DNA of 64,000 bases, taken from Trinickia dabaoshanensis. GTDB lineage: Bacteria > Pseudomonadota > Gammaproteobacteria > Burkholderiales > Burkholderiaceae. The notes beneath the pieces are model-generated. The model was not told the DNA's origin and did no database searches. It saw nothing but the letters and a program-made list of their open reading frames with translations. Made by a program: the position numbers and the translations under genes. The stretch is from the NCBI RefSeq assembly GCF_002879885.1, contig NZ_PNYA01000002.1, positions 1 to 64,000 on the forward strand. The letters are read 5' to 3'. Of this stretch, positions 53,887-62,056 are shown piece after piece; position 1 is the first letter of the stretch, and every line of letters starts with the position of its first letter.

Positions 53887-55263
53887 TCAATTCGACGCGC
53901 GCGCCGCCGCGACGGCCGACGCACCCGAAGTCTTTCCAAGAAAACGTGCCAGCATCAGCACCGCGCCGATCGCGATCGCGCTCGGGAATCCCACGTTGAT
54001 GCCGAGCAAGCCGAGCTTCATCGGAAAGGCCAGCATATACGCCAGCGGCAGGCCCACGCACCAGAGCAGCGCCATGTTCGTCCACATCGGCACCCATACG
54101 TCGCGCACGCCGCGCAGCGCGGCGAGCAACTGATTGCGCGCACCGTCGACCAGTTGGGCGAGCGCGGTCACCATCAGCATCGTGCGGGCGAGCTCGACGA
54201 GTCCGGCGTTGCCCGCGCTGTCGACGTTCAGATACAAGCCGATCACGGAAGCGGGCGCGAGCACGTACACGAGCGCGATCGCGCATAGCACCGTCGATAC
54301 CACGAAGAGTCCGGTCATGCCGATCTGGCGAGTCGACTCGAGTTCGCGCTTGCCGGCCGCGATGCTGATCAGGATCGAGCTCGCCTGCCCCACGCCCATT
54401 GGAATCATCAACGCGACCGTCGAGCACTGGATCAAAATCTGCTGCACGCTGAGCGCGCCGACGCCAAGCCAGCCGACCATGATGTTGATCACGCTGAACG
54501 CAAACAATTCGCTGGAGAACTGCAACGTGATGGGCAGGCTGATGTGCATAAAGGCGGACAGTCGCGCGCGGTCCCACCAGCCTCGCTTGGCGAACAAACG
54601 ATAACGGGCGAAATCTTTCGACAGCCAGACATAGCCCGCCATCGCAAGCATCAACAGCCAGTTCACGATCGAGATCGCGTAGGCCCAGCCCACCATGCCC
54701 AGCGCGGGCAGCCCTAGGCGGCCGTAGATCAGCGCGTAACCGAGACCGAGCGTCAGCGCGAGATTGAGCACGCTGAACGCGAAGACCAGATAGCCCTTGC
54801 GCACCGGAAAGAAGATCTGGTGGCAACTGGCCATCAGCAGCGACGGAATCACGCCCCAAGACATCGCTCTCAGGTACGGGCCGACGAGCGGCAGCACTTC
54901 CCGCGGCTCGTCGAGCCGCGTCAGCAAGGCGGGCAAAGCCAGCAGCACGAGCGCGGCCAGCGCGCCCACGGCGATGCTGACGAGCCAGGCCTGCCTCACC
55001 TCCGGGCCCACCTGATCGGGACGGCCCTCGCCGAGCAGGCGTCCGACCACGATGCCGACCGCGAGCAGCGGCGACATGGCGACGACCGTCACCGTGTTGC
55101 ACAGCGCGGTGACGAGCGCCCCCGCCGCCAGTTCGTGCACGCCGAGGCGCGCAATGAACAGCATCCCGATGAAATTGACGCCGATGTACAGGATGCGCAC
55201 ACCGAGAATCGGCGTGGCGAGCCTGACGATTTCACTGCAATAGAAGAAACGGTTGTTCTGCAT
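53887..55263 (-). CDS. MATE-family efflux transporter
   Basis: 458 aa from ATG 55263 (MQNNRFFYCSEIVRLATPI) with AGGGAA upstream. Twelve hydrophobic segments in two pseudo-repeats are evident; the first begins RILYIGVNFIGMLFIARLG. The MATE pattern of an early ATPI and a mid-protein LPITLQFSSELFAF is present. It would export the peptide in exchange for H+ or Na+. The next gene starts right after its stop, so the two are translationally linked. Lies between biosynthetic genes, consistent with a product exporter. Confidence 0.9.
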   Translation of the reverse strand: MQNNRFFYCSEIVRLATPILGVRILYIGVNFIGMLFIARLGVHELAAGALVTALCNTVTVVAMSPLLAVGIVVGRLLGEGRPDQVGPEVRQAWLVSIAVGALAALVLLALPALLTRLDEPREVLPLVGPYLRAMSWGVIPSLLMASCHQIFFPVRKGYLVFAFSVLNLALTLGLGYALIYGRLGLPALGMVGWAYAISIVNWLLMLAMAGYVWLSKDFARYRLFAKRGWWDRARLSAFMHISLPITLQFSSELFAFSVINIMVGWLGVGALSVQQILIQCSTVALMIPMGVGQASSILISIAAGKRELESTRQIGMTGLFVVSTVLCAIALVYVLAPASVIGLYLNVDSAGNAGLVELARTMLMVTALAQLVDGARNQLLAALRGVRDVWVPMWTNMALLWCVGLPLAYMLAFPMKLGLLGINVGFPSAIAIGAVLMLARFLGKTSGASAVAAARASN

Positions 55264-55325
55264 TTTTCCCTTTATGTTCCGGCTCTCGCCGCCCTCGAAA
55301 CGATCGCGGCGCGAGGCCGCGCCGA

Positions 55326-56870
55326 TCAGTCGATCCAACTGCCGTTCACGAATCCGCGATAGTCGTGCGGAACGAACCAGAGCAACAAAATGCTCAGGCG
55401 GCCGTCGGCGAGCCTATCGCGCCAATGGGGCATCTGCGGATCGATGACGTGACCGTCGCCCGCCTGAAGCATGGCCTTGTGGATCGCCTTCGGCGTTTCG
55501 ACGTAGATGGGCCATGCTTCGTCCTTGTTGCCTTCCGGCCGCGTCTCCACGGGAAGCGACATGACCCATGAAAACGCCTTCACGTCGTCCTTGTGACGCG
55601 GCAACGTGGCGCCCGATTCGTAGATCGTCAGCGCGTTGTGCCCGGGCTTGACCGGCGAGGGCAGCACTTGGTTCAACAAAGTGCTGATCTGGCCTTGCAA
55701 GTAGAACGTGAATTCGTCGCGATGGATCCAGAATCGCTCCTCGGTCTTGCCGTTCGCGCGGTCGAGCAGCAGGAACTTGCGTTCCTTCATGAAACGCAGG
55801 TACTTGCGGCTCATCGCCAGTTCGATCGGCGGCAAGATGCCTTCGAACGTGAAGCAGCCGTTCTCGTCCACTTGCTTGCCGACTTCGCGCAGACGCTCGG
55901 CCCACGCTGCTCTGGCCTGCGCCGTGCGCGCGGGATCGTGAAGCACGCCGCAATAGACGAACAAGCGCCGCGTCGCGGCGTCGAGATCGGCGGCCTGCCG
56001 GCTGGAATCCTTCAACGCGCGCAGGTCCCGCAATTGCGCGTCGGTCAGCCAGTACATCGAGACGATGTCTCTCACCGGATCGCGCACCCAAATGCTCGGC
56101 TTGCACGAATCCGCCCACGCGAGGTTCGGGATCTGCGCGCGCAGTGCGTCGCCCATCTCGCCGCTCGAAAAAAAGATGTCGTGGTTGAGCCGGTAGTCGG
56201 TCGCGGCGCCGGAGCAATCGGGTAGGTAGGGCCGATAGAACGCCGGCAACTCCGAGAGCAGCGCGTCGTCGAGCCGGCAGTGCTCGCCGAAGAATCGCTC
56301 CAAATACGGTTGCTTGGCCTCCGGCGTCACGAGGCCATGCTTTTCGATCCGGCTGCGCAAGCGCCCCGGCAACGCCAGGAATGCCGCCTCGCTGATGCCG
56401 TTCCGGACGATATCGAATACCTTGTCGGCGAAGCGTCCCGCCCACGCCGGCAGCACGACCGTCTCGCGCAGATAGTCGTTGCCGCGCTGCGAATAAAAGG
56501 CCATGAAGACGAGCGACGCAACGTAGTACCGATGGCCCTTGAAGGCGATCGAACGAAACCGGCCCGCATTCAGGACACTGAAGTAACGCTTGAACATCTG
56601 GCGCGGCGCGAGGCCTCGAGCGGGCCGCAAGAAACCATAGTCGATCAGTTGCTCGAACAGGAAAGCGGGATACTTCGCCGCCTGGCTGTCGTTCAGGCGC
56701 CCTCTCGACAACCGGATCAGCAACTCGCACATCTGCGGTTGCTCGGCGATGGCGAAGGACACGTACTTCGAGCGCGTCGCATGCGTCGTGTAGTTGCGAA
56801 ACCCCACGATGACCTTGCACAGGTCGTTCACGATCCATTTCGAGTTGGGTTGCATGGTGCCGTATTGCAT
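55326..56870 (-). CDS. 2OG-Fe(II)-oxygenase-like protein with unknown N-terminal half
   Basis: 514 aa. ATG 56870 has GGAGG eight nt upstream and overlaps the stop of the previous gene. The first 300 residues are helical and match nothing I know (KVIVGFRNYTTHATRS, RYYVASLVFMAFYSQRGND). The last 130 residues have GATLPRHKDDVKAFSW with an HxD, a later MPHWRD with His, and GRLSILLLW, the metal- and 2OG-binding set of JmjC/cupin-type oxygenases. It may hydroxylate the peptide or a carrier-bound residue. The family call for the C-terminal part is by motif only. Confidence 0.65.
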   Translation of the reverse strand: MQYGTMQPNSKWIVNDLCKVIVGFRNYTTHATRSKYVSFAIAEQPQMCELLIRLSRGRLNDSQAAKYPAFLFEQLIDYGFLRPARGLAPRQMFKRYFSVLNAGRFRSIAFKGHRYYVASLVFMAFYSQRGNDYLRETVVLPAWAGRFADKVFDIVRNGISEAAFLALPGRLRSRIEKHGLVTPEAKQPYLERFFGEHCRLDDALLSELPAFYRPYLPDCSGAATDYRLNHDIFFSSGEMGDALRAQIPNLAWADSCKPSIWVRDPVRDIVSMYWLTDAQLRDLRALKDSSRQAADLDAATRRLFVYCGVLHDPARTAQARAAWAERLREVGKQVDENGCFTFEGILPPIELAMSRKYLRFMKERKFLLLDRANGKTEERFWIHRDEFTFYLQGQISTLLNQVLPSPVKPGHNALTIYESGATLPRHKDDVKAFSWVMSLPVETRPEGNKDEAWPIYVETPKAIHKAMLQAGDGHVIDPQMPHWRDRLADGRLSILLLWFVPHDYRGFVNGSWID

Positions 56871-57436
56871 CAGGCATTCCTCCAGATAGATTTTATGTTG
56901 TCCATTAGCAGCCGCGAGCCGCCGAGCGCATGACGAAAAACATGAACGCGCCGCTTCCATCGCCGCGGCCGCGCAACCGTCCCCGTCAAATGCCGCTCCA
57001 TACCGTCCAGCAAATCCCCGATCAATGCGTCGTGGACCCAGCGCACGACGCAGTGCCACATGCAAAAGTGGTAGAGGCTCAGACGCAGGCGCGTGAAATG
57101 CGTGACGGTCGTGCCTCCGCCGCCGGCCTCGATCCGCAATCCGTGCACGCCCTCGAACCCGGCCGGCGATTCGAAGCGGAACACGACCTCGCGGCCCGGC
57201 CGATAGGCCACGACCCGATAGCGCGTCGCGCCGTGACCGCCCAGAGCGCCCACCGCGAGCGGGCCGTCGAAGGCGTCGCGCGGCCACGCCGCATGCGGCC
57301 AGCATGGCGAGGCTGCCTCGTCGAAACGGTCCAGCAGCGCACCCGTCTCTTGCGCCGAACAGGCGATGAAGGTCTCGTGCACGCTGACGACGTTCGCGTT
57401 CTCAAACTCGTTGTTTGCGGGGATCGCTGCCGGCAT
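56870..57436 (-). CDS. SRPBCC (START-like) domain protein
   Basis: 188 aa. A GAGGG site precedes the ATG. Residues about 15-150 have the order of START/cyclase-like folds: VVSVHETFIACSAQE, VVAYRPGREVVFRFESP, GLRIEAGGGGTTVTHF, and a long C-terminal helix (LIGDLLDGMERHL). Such proteins bind a hydrophobic ligand and sometimes act as cyclases or aromatases. It overlaps the upstream gene by 35 bases and the downstream gene by one, so it is translationally coupled. The role in this cluster is unknown. Confidence 0.7.
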   Translation of the reverse strand: MPAAIPANNEFENANVVSVHETFIACSAQETGALLDRFDEAASPCWPHAAWPRDAFDGPLAVGALGGHGATRYRVVAYRPGREVVFRFESPAGFEGVHGLRIEAGGGGTTVTHFTRLRLSLYHFCMWHCVVRWVHDALIGDLLDGMERHLTGTVARPRRWKRRVHVFRHALGGSRLLMDNIKSIWRNA

Positions 57437-58085
57437 CGGTCAGGCCCTCCTCGTTGGCCGGGGACGCCATGCGGCGGTCCAGGCGTGACTGGAGCGCATC
57501 CGCGAGCGCAACCAGATCGTTGAAACCGGTCAGCGCGCGCGCGGCCGCCAACACGTCGCGAAACGCGCCATCGCCCGGTAGCCGGCCGGGGCGATCGCTC
57601 ACCGCCGTCAGCCACCTGAGCGCCAACTCATGAAGCTCCGCGCCGAGTATCCGGAACGCGATGCGGCAACCCGGCATCGAGCGCGACGGCTGCAATTGCG
57701 GCGCAACCGACCGAATGGCCGTGCGCCCCGCTTCCTTGACGACGCACAGCCGCAGCGGCCGCATCAGCGCATGGCCGCCCATCGTGACCGTATGCATGCC
57801 GTCGATCGCGTAACCGGTGCCGCTATGGCCGGCGCCCGGCAACCAATACACGACGGCATGGCGCGCGTTGAAGAACGCGATCTCCCGTCCTCGATAGGGC
57901 GCCAGTTGCGGATGCGTGAAATCCGCCAGCAGGAAACCAGGCTCGGTCGGATGCGGCGTGACGTTGGGAAAGGGCCGCGGATCGTACCGGTACATCTTCT
58001 CGAACAGCAGATAGAGCGGTTCGTCCGCAAACGCCAGCCATTGGTAGCCGGCCTGGCGAACTTTGCTGAGAACGTAGGCGAGCAT
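57402..58085 (-). CDS. Unknown biosynthetic-cluster protein (227 aa)
   Basis: ATG 58085 has AGGGAA upstream. Strand- and aromatic-rich N-terminal half (AYVLSKVRQAGYQWLAFADEP, FLLADFTHPQLAPYRG, FFNARHAVVYWLPGAG), then a helical C-terminus with FRILGAELHELALRWLTAV. No catalytic motif or membrane helix recognised. Starts 11 bases after the synthetase stop. Conserved position between the synthetase and the SRPBCC gene suggests a tailoring or accessory function. Confidence 0.6.
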   Translation of the reverse strand: MLAYVLSKVRQAGYQWLAFADEPLYLLFEKMYRYDPRPFPNVTPHPTEPGFLLADFTHPQLAPYRGREIAFFNARHAVVYWLPGAGHSGTGYAIDGMHTVTMGGHALMRPLRLCVVKEAGRTAIRSVAPQLQPSRSMPGCRIAFRILGAELHELALRWLTAVSDRPGRLPGDGAFRDVLAAARALTGFNDLVALADALQSRLDRRMASPANEEGLTDAGSDPRKQRV

Positions 58086-58096
58086 CGCGTTCCCTC

Positions 58097-61000
58097 TCAG
58101 TCGCCAGCAACGAGCGTGGCCAGATGCCGGATCGTCGGCTGCCGGTAGAACGCTTGCAGCCGCACCTTGCGCCCGAAGGAGCGCTCGACCCTCACGAGCA
58201 TGTCGATCACCTGCAACGACTGCCCGCCGAGCAGGAAGAAATCGTGCTCGATACCGATCTCGGCATGCTTGAGGACATCGCGCCAGATATCGACGAGGCT
58301 CGCCTGGATCGCGTTGGACGGCCGCACCGGAGGATCGACGCGCTCGAGTTCGTCGCCGGCTACCCGGCGCGCATCGATCTTGCCGTTCTCGTTGACGGCG
58401 ATCGTCGGCACGATATGCAGCGTATCCGGCAGCATGTAGGCGGGCAGGCTGTTGCCGAGGAACTCGCGCAGCTCCGCGCGCCCGACGTGCCGCTCGACAC
58501 CATCGGCCAGCCTCAGGTCGCGATGCACCGCCCAGATCGACGGGTCGTAGTAGCGTGCGCAGCCCGCCTTGAGATCGACTTCGACCGGTTGCAGGAGATC
58601 GGGAAGCACACAGGCGCCGTCCGCTTCGAACGTGACGCCGGTCCAATCGCGCCACTGCTCGAGCGTGCCCTCGACGCATTGCGATTTTTCCGCCGCGCCG
58701 AGCGTGCGCGCGCCGAGGCGCTCGTGCACGCGCAACCAAAAATCGCGCGGCTCGCCGTTGGCATCGCGCGATTGGGCCCATGCGTGGACATCGACCCCCG
58801 GGTGCTCGAGCATCCCCACCGGGCGAACCGGGGCGAGAAAGTAGTCGAGCCCATGCATCTTGGCTAAGCCGCGGAATCCTTGCACGATCCGGTTGCTGAG
58901 CCCCTGCCCCTGGAAATGACCGGCGACGATACCGGCCAAGCCGAGAATGGCATTCGGTGCCACGCCCTCCTCGCGCTGGCGGAACGCGCGTTCGACGGCC
59001 TCGTCCCACGCTTGCGGCGCCGATTCGTCGCGGCCGTCCCAATACAGCGGCACGCCGTTCGCGACGCATGCGACGCGGTTCTCGTCGTCCAGCAGACAGA
59101 ACTGATACGCGGGGAACTCCGCGTAAAGCCGCTCCCAGTAGCGCGTCAGCGTCGGGCTGCCGGCGAAGTAGCGCGGCCAGGTGTCGTGGTGGATCAGGTT
59201 CATGTGCGGGCGCAGGCCCGCGTGCTGCGCGCAGGTGAACTGGCGATAGCGCCGCCCTTGCGCTTCGAAGACGTTCAATGCGCTCTCGCGCAGTTCGACG
59301 AACGCGCGCAAGCTGCCGCCGCCGTCCTCCTGCCAGACCACCGCCGCCTTGGCCACGGCCGGATGGCGCGCGAGCGCGCTCTCGACGTCGTCCAGTTCGA
59401 TGCGGTTGCCGCGCACTTTGACCTGCTTGTCGAGCCGGCCGATGTAGTGCAGGCGGCCGCGATGGTCGAGCTTGCCGAAGTCGCCGGTGCGATACAGCCG
59501 CAGCGCCGGTCCGCCGAGCGGGGGCGTCCATTCGAAGAAGGCGGCGGCGGTCGCGGCCGGCGCATTCCAGTAGCCGGGGCTCAGGCCCGGTGACGCAATG
59601 CAGATTTGGCCCGGCACGCCAACCGGCACCGGTTGATCGCGGCGATCGAGCACGAACACTTGCACGTTCGGCAGCGGGCGGCCGATCGGCGTCATGCTGC
59701 CTTGCGCCGGCTCGTCGCAGTCGAACCAGAGCGCATCGACCGTCACTTCGGTCGGGCCGTAGTGATTGCAAAGCCGGCAGCCGAAAGCGGCGCGGGCCCG
59801 CTCCCGCACCTCGCGGCTCAGCGCCGCCGCGCCGCAAATGATGAGCCGCAGCGAGCCGTCGTTGGCCGGGCGTGCCTCGCGGGCCTCGGCCAGCGCGTCG
59901 AGCATCAACGGGACCGTTTGCAGCACGCTAATGCGTTGCGCATGGATCCATTCGAGCGCTTGTCGCGGCGCCTTCGCTTGGCCCTGCGGCCAGCCCACCA
60001 CCACGGCGCCGCTCGCGAGCGGCCACAGGGTGTCGAGCATCGAGGCATCGAAGGTCGGCGAGGTCCAATACAGCATGCGATCGCTGGCCGACAACGCGTA
60101 GCGATCCCGAGTCGCCACGACCAGGTTATGCAGTCCCCGGTGCGCGATCGGAATGCCCTTCGGCCGCCCCGTGGTACCCGAGGTGAACAGCAGGTAGGCC
60201 AGATCGTCGGGCGCGGCGTGGCACACGAGCGGGAACGTGTCCACGCCGCCGTCGATACGGCTCACCGGCAACACCGTCACGCCGAGCACGCTCGCGCTGT
60301 CGAGCAGTGCATCGGAGGCCAGCGCCAAGCGGAACCCGACCTGCGCCGCCACGTCGGCCAACCGGTCCGCGGGCCAGCCTTCGTGCAACGGCACATAGAC
60401 CGCGCCGAGCGACATCAGCGCGAGCATCGTCGCGATCTGCTCGCCGCTCGCCTCCATCAGCACGGCGACGAAATCGCCCCGGCCGACCCCGGCCTGTTGC
60501 AACGTGTGCGCGAGCCGCGCCACGCGGCGCGCCAGCTCGCCATAGCGCCAGCGCGCGTCGCCGGCCTCGATCGCCGGCGCGTCCGGCTGCCGCTTCACTT
60601 GCGCGAGGATGAGGTCGATCACCGTCTCGCCGTCCTCGCGCGGCGCCGCCGTGCGATTGAAATCGACGAGCATGCGCTGGGCCGATTCAGGCGCCAACAG
60701 CGTATAGCGATCGAGCGGCTGGGCCGGATCGGCGATGACCTGAGCGAACAATCCGCCGAGGTCGCACAGCATCCCCTCGACGGTCTCCCGATCGTAGAGA
60801 TCCGTGTTGTAGGTACAGAAGAACTTGACGTCGCTACCCACGGGATCGAGGCCGATCGCGAGGTCGAAGCGCGCGCCGTGATTCTCAGCGGCGAAGACTT
60901 CCTTCGCATACAGCTTGCCGCTTCCGACAGGAATGCTGACGAAGTCGGACTTGTCGTTCTGAACCCCGGCCATGACCGAGAACAGCTTCGGGCGCGACAG

Positions 61001-62056
61001 ATCTTTCTGGTGGCTCAGTTGCTCGATCATCGACACGCACGGATAGCGATGATGCTCGAAGGCGCCGAGCACGGTCGTCGACACCTGATCCAGCAATGTC
61101 GCGAACGTCATCCCGTCCTCGATCCGGCAGCGGATCGGCATCGGCACGGCGAAGCAGCCCAGCAACGCTTTGTCGCGGCTCTCGCGGCCCGCTATCGGGC
61201 AGCCCAGCACGAAGTCGGACTGGCCGCTCACGCGATGGAAATACAGATCGAGTATGCCCAGCAGCAGCATGAACAACGTCACGTTGCGGCGCGCGCAAAA
61301 GCCGTTCACCTCGCGCGCCAGTTGCCGCGGCAGCCAGCTCTTCACCGTATCGCCGCGGTACGTTTGGATCGTCGGACGCGGCCGGTCGGTCGGCAACTCG
61401 AGCGGCGCCGGCAAATCGGCGAACTGATCGAGCCAATATTTTCGGCTGCGCTCGAGCTTACCGCCGGCGAGTTCCGCGTGAATCCGGTCCGCATAGTCGA
61501 GGAAGCTCGAGGACAGCGCGGGCAACACCGCTTCGCGTCCGTTACAGCGCGCGTCGTAAAGCGCGACGAACTCGCGAATCACATTGAGCGTGCTCGTCTC
61601 GTCCCAAATGATGTGATGCACCGTGAAGATCAGTTGGTGCTCGGCTCCCGGATAGCTCACCAGATGAAGCCGGAACAGGTTCTCCCGCTCGAAATCGAAC
61701 GGCCGCAGCGCGAACTCGCGTGCGAGGCGCTCCTGCTCGGCGGCGACCGCGTCGGGCGCGAGGCCGGTACGGTCGATGAACAGCGTATCGGCCCCGAGCC
61801 GGATCGCCTCGCCCAGAAACTGCTTCGGGCGTCCGTCGGCATACGCCATGCGGATGCGAAATACGTCATGGCGATCCATCAGCGCCTGCCAGGCATGCCG
61901 GAAGCTGTCGCGGTCCACGCCGTCCAAGAAGAAGTGGTTGAAGCTGATGTTGTAGACGGCACTATCCGGATCGAACTGGTACGCGTACCACTCGGGAATC
62001 TGGCTCGGCGCCAGATCGTGCAGTTGCACTTGCCGCTCGCAAACGGAATGGGTCAT
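58097..62056 (-). CDS. NRPS module C-A(GNAT)-T with interrupted adenylation domain
   Basis: 1319 aa, start overlapping the previous gene by four bases (ATGA). Condensation domain residues 1 to about 430 with HHIIWDE (147-153). Adenylation domain from about 455 with LFTSGTTGRPKG, TSPTFDASML, NHYGPTE and GRLDKQVKVRGNRIEL (core A8). Then, instead of running to core A9, about 260 residues intervene (about 925-1185) with an acyltransferase-like segment VAGHFQGQGLSNRIVQGF. Cores A9 (LPAYMLP, about 1203) and A10 (NENGKID) follow, then a carrier domain with LLGGQSLQV. No thioesterase at the end. The unusual insertion is discussed in the findings. Confidence 0.92.
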   Translation of the reverse strand: MTHSVCERQVQLHDLAPSQIPEWYAYQFDPDSAVYNISFNHFFLDGVDRDSFRHAWQALMDRHDVFRIRMAYADGRPKQFLGEAIRLGADTLFIDRTGLAPDAVAAEQERLAREFALRPFDFERENLFRLHLVSYPGAEHQLIFTVHHIIWDETSTLNVIREFVALYDARCNGREAVLPALSSSFLDYADRIHAELAGGKLERSRKYWLDQFADLPAPLELPTDRPRPTIQTYRGDTVKSWLPRQLAREVNGFCARRNVTLFMLLLGILDLYFHRVSGQSDFVLGCPIAGRESRDKALLGCFAVPMPIRCRIEDGMTFATLLDQVSTTVLGAFEHHRYPCVSMIEQLSHQKDLSRPKLFSVMAGVQNDKSDFVSIPVGSGKLYAKEVFAAENHGARFDLAIGLDPVGSDVKFFCTYNTDLYDRETVEGMLCDLGGLFAQVIADPAQPLDRYTLLAPESAQRMLVDFNRTAAPREDGETVIDLILAQVKRQPDAPAIEAGDARWRYGELARRVARLAHTLQQAGVGRGDFVAVLMEASGEQIATMLALMSLGAVYVPLHEGWPADRLADVAAQVGFRLALASDALLDSASVLGVTVLPVSRIDGGVDTFPLVCHAAPDDLAYLLFTSGTTGRPKGIPIAHRGLHNLVVATRDRYALSASDRMLYWTSPTFDASMLDTLWPLASGAVVVGWPQGQAKAPRQALEWIHAQRISVLQTVPLMLDALAEAREARPANDGSLRLIICGAAALSREVRERARAAFGCRLCNHYGPTEVTVDALWFDCDEPAQGSMTPIGRPLPNVQVFVLDRRDQPVPVGVPGQICIASPGLSPGYWNAPAATAAAFFEWTPPLGGPALRLYRTGDFGKLDHRGRLHYIGRLDKQVKVRGNRIELDDVESALARHPAVAKAAVVWQEDGGGSLRAFVELRESALNVFEAQGRRYRQFTCAQHAGLRPHMNLIHHDTWPRYFAGSPTLTRYWERLYAEFPAYQFCLLDDENRVACVANGVPLYWDGRDESAPQAWDEAVERAFRQREEGVAPNAILGLAGIVAGHFQGQGLSNRIVQGFRGLAKMHGLDYFLAPVRPVGMLEHPGVDVHAWAQSRDANGEPRDFWLRVHERLGARTLGAAEKSQCVEGTLEQWRDWTGVTFEADGACVLPDLLQPVEVDLKAGCARYYDPSIWAVHRDLRLADGVERHVGRAELREFLGNSLPAYMLPDTLHIVPTIAVNENGKIDARRVAGDELERVDPPVRPSNAIQASLVDIWRDVLKHAEIGIEHDFFLLGGQSLQVIDMLVRVERSFGRKVRLQAFYRQPTIRHLATLVAGD

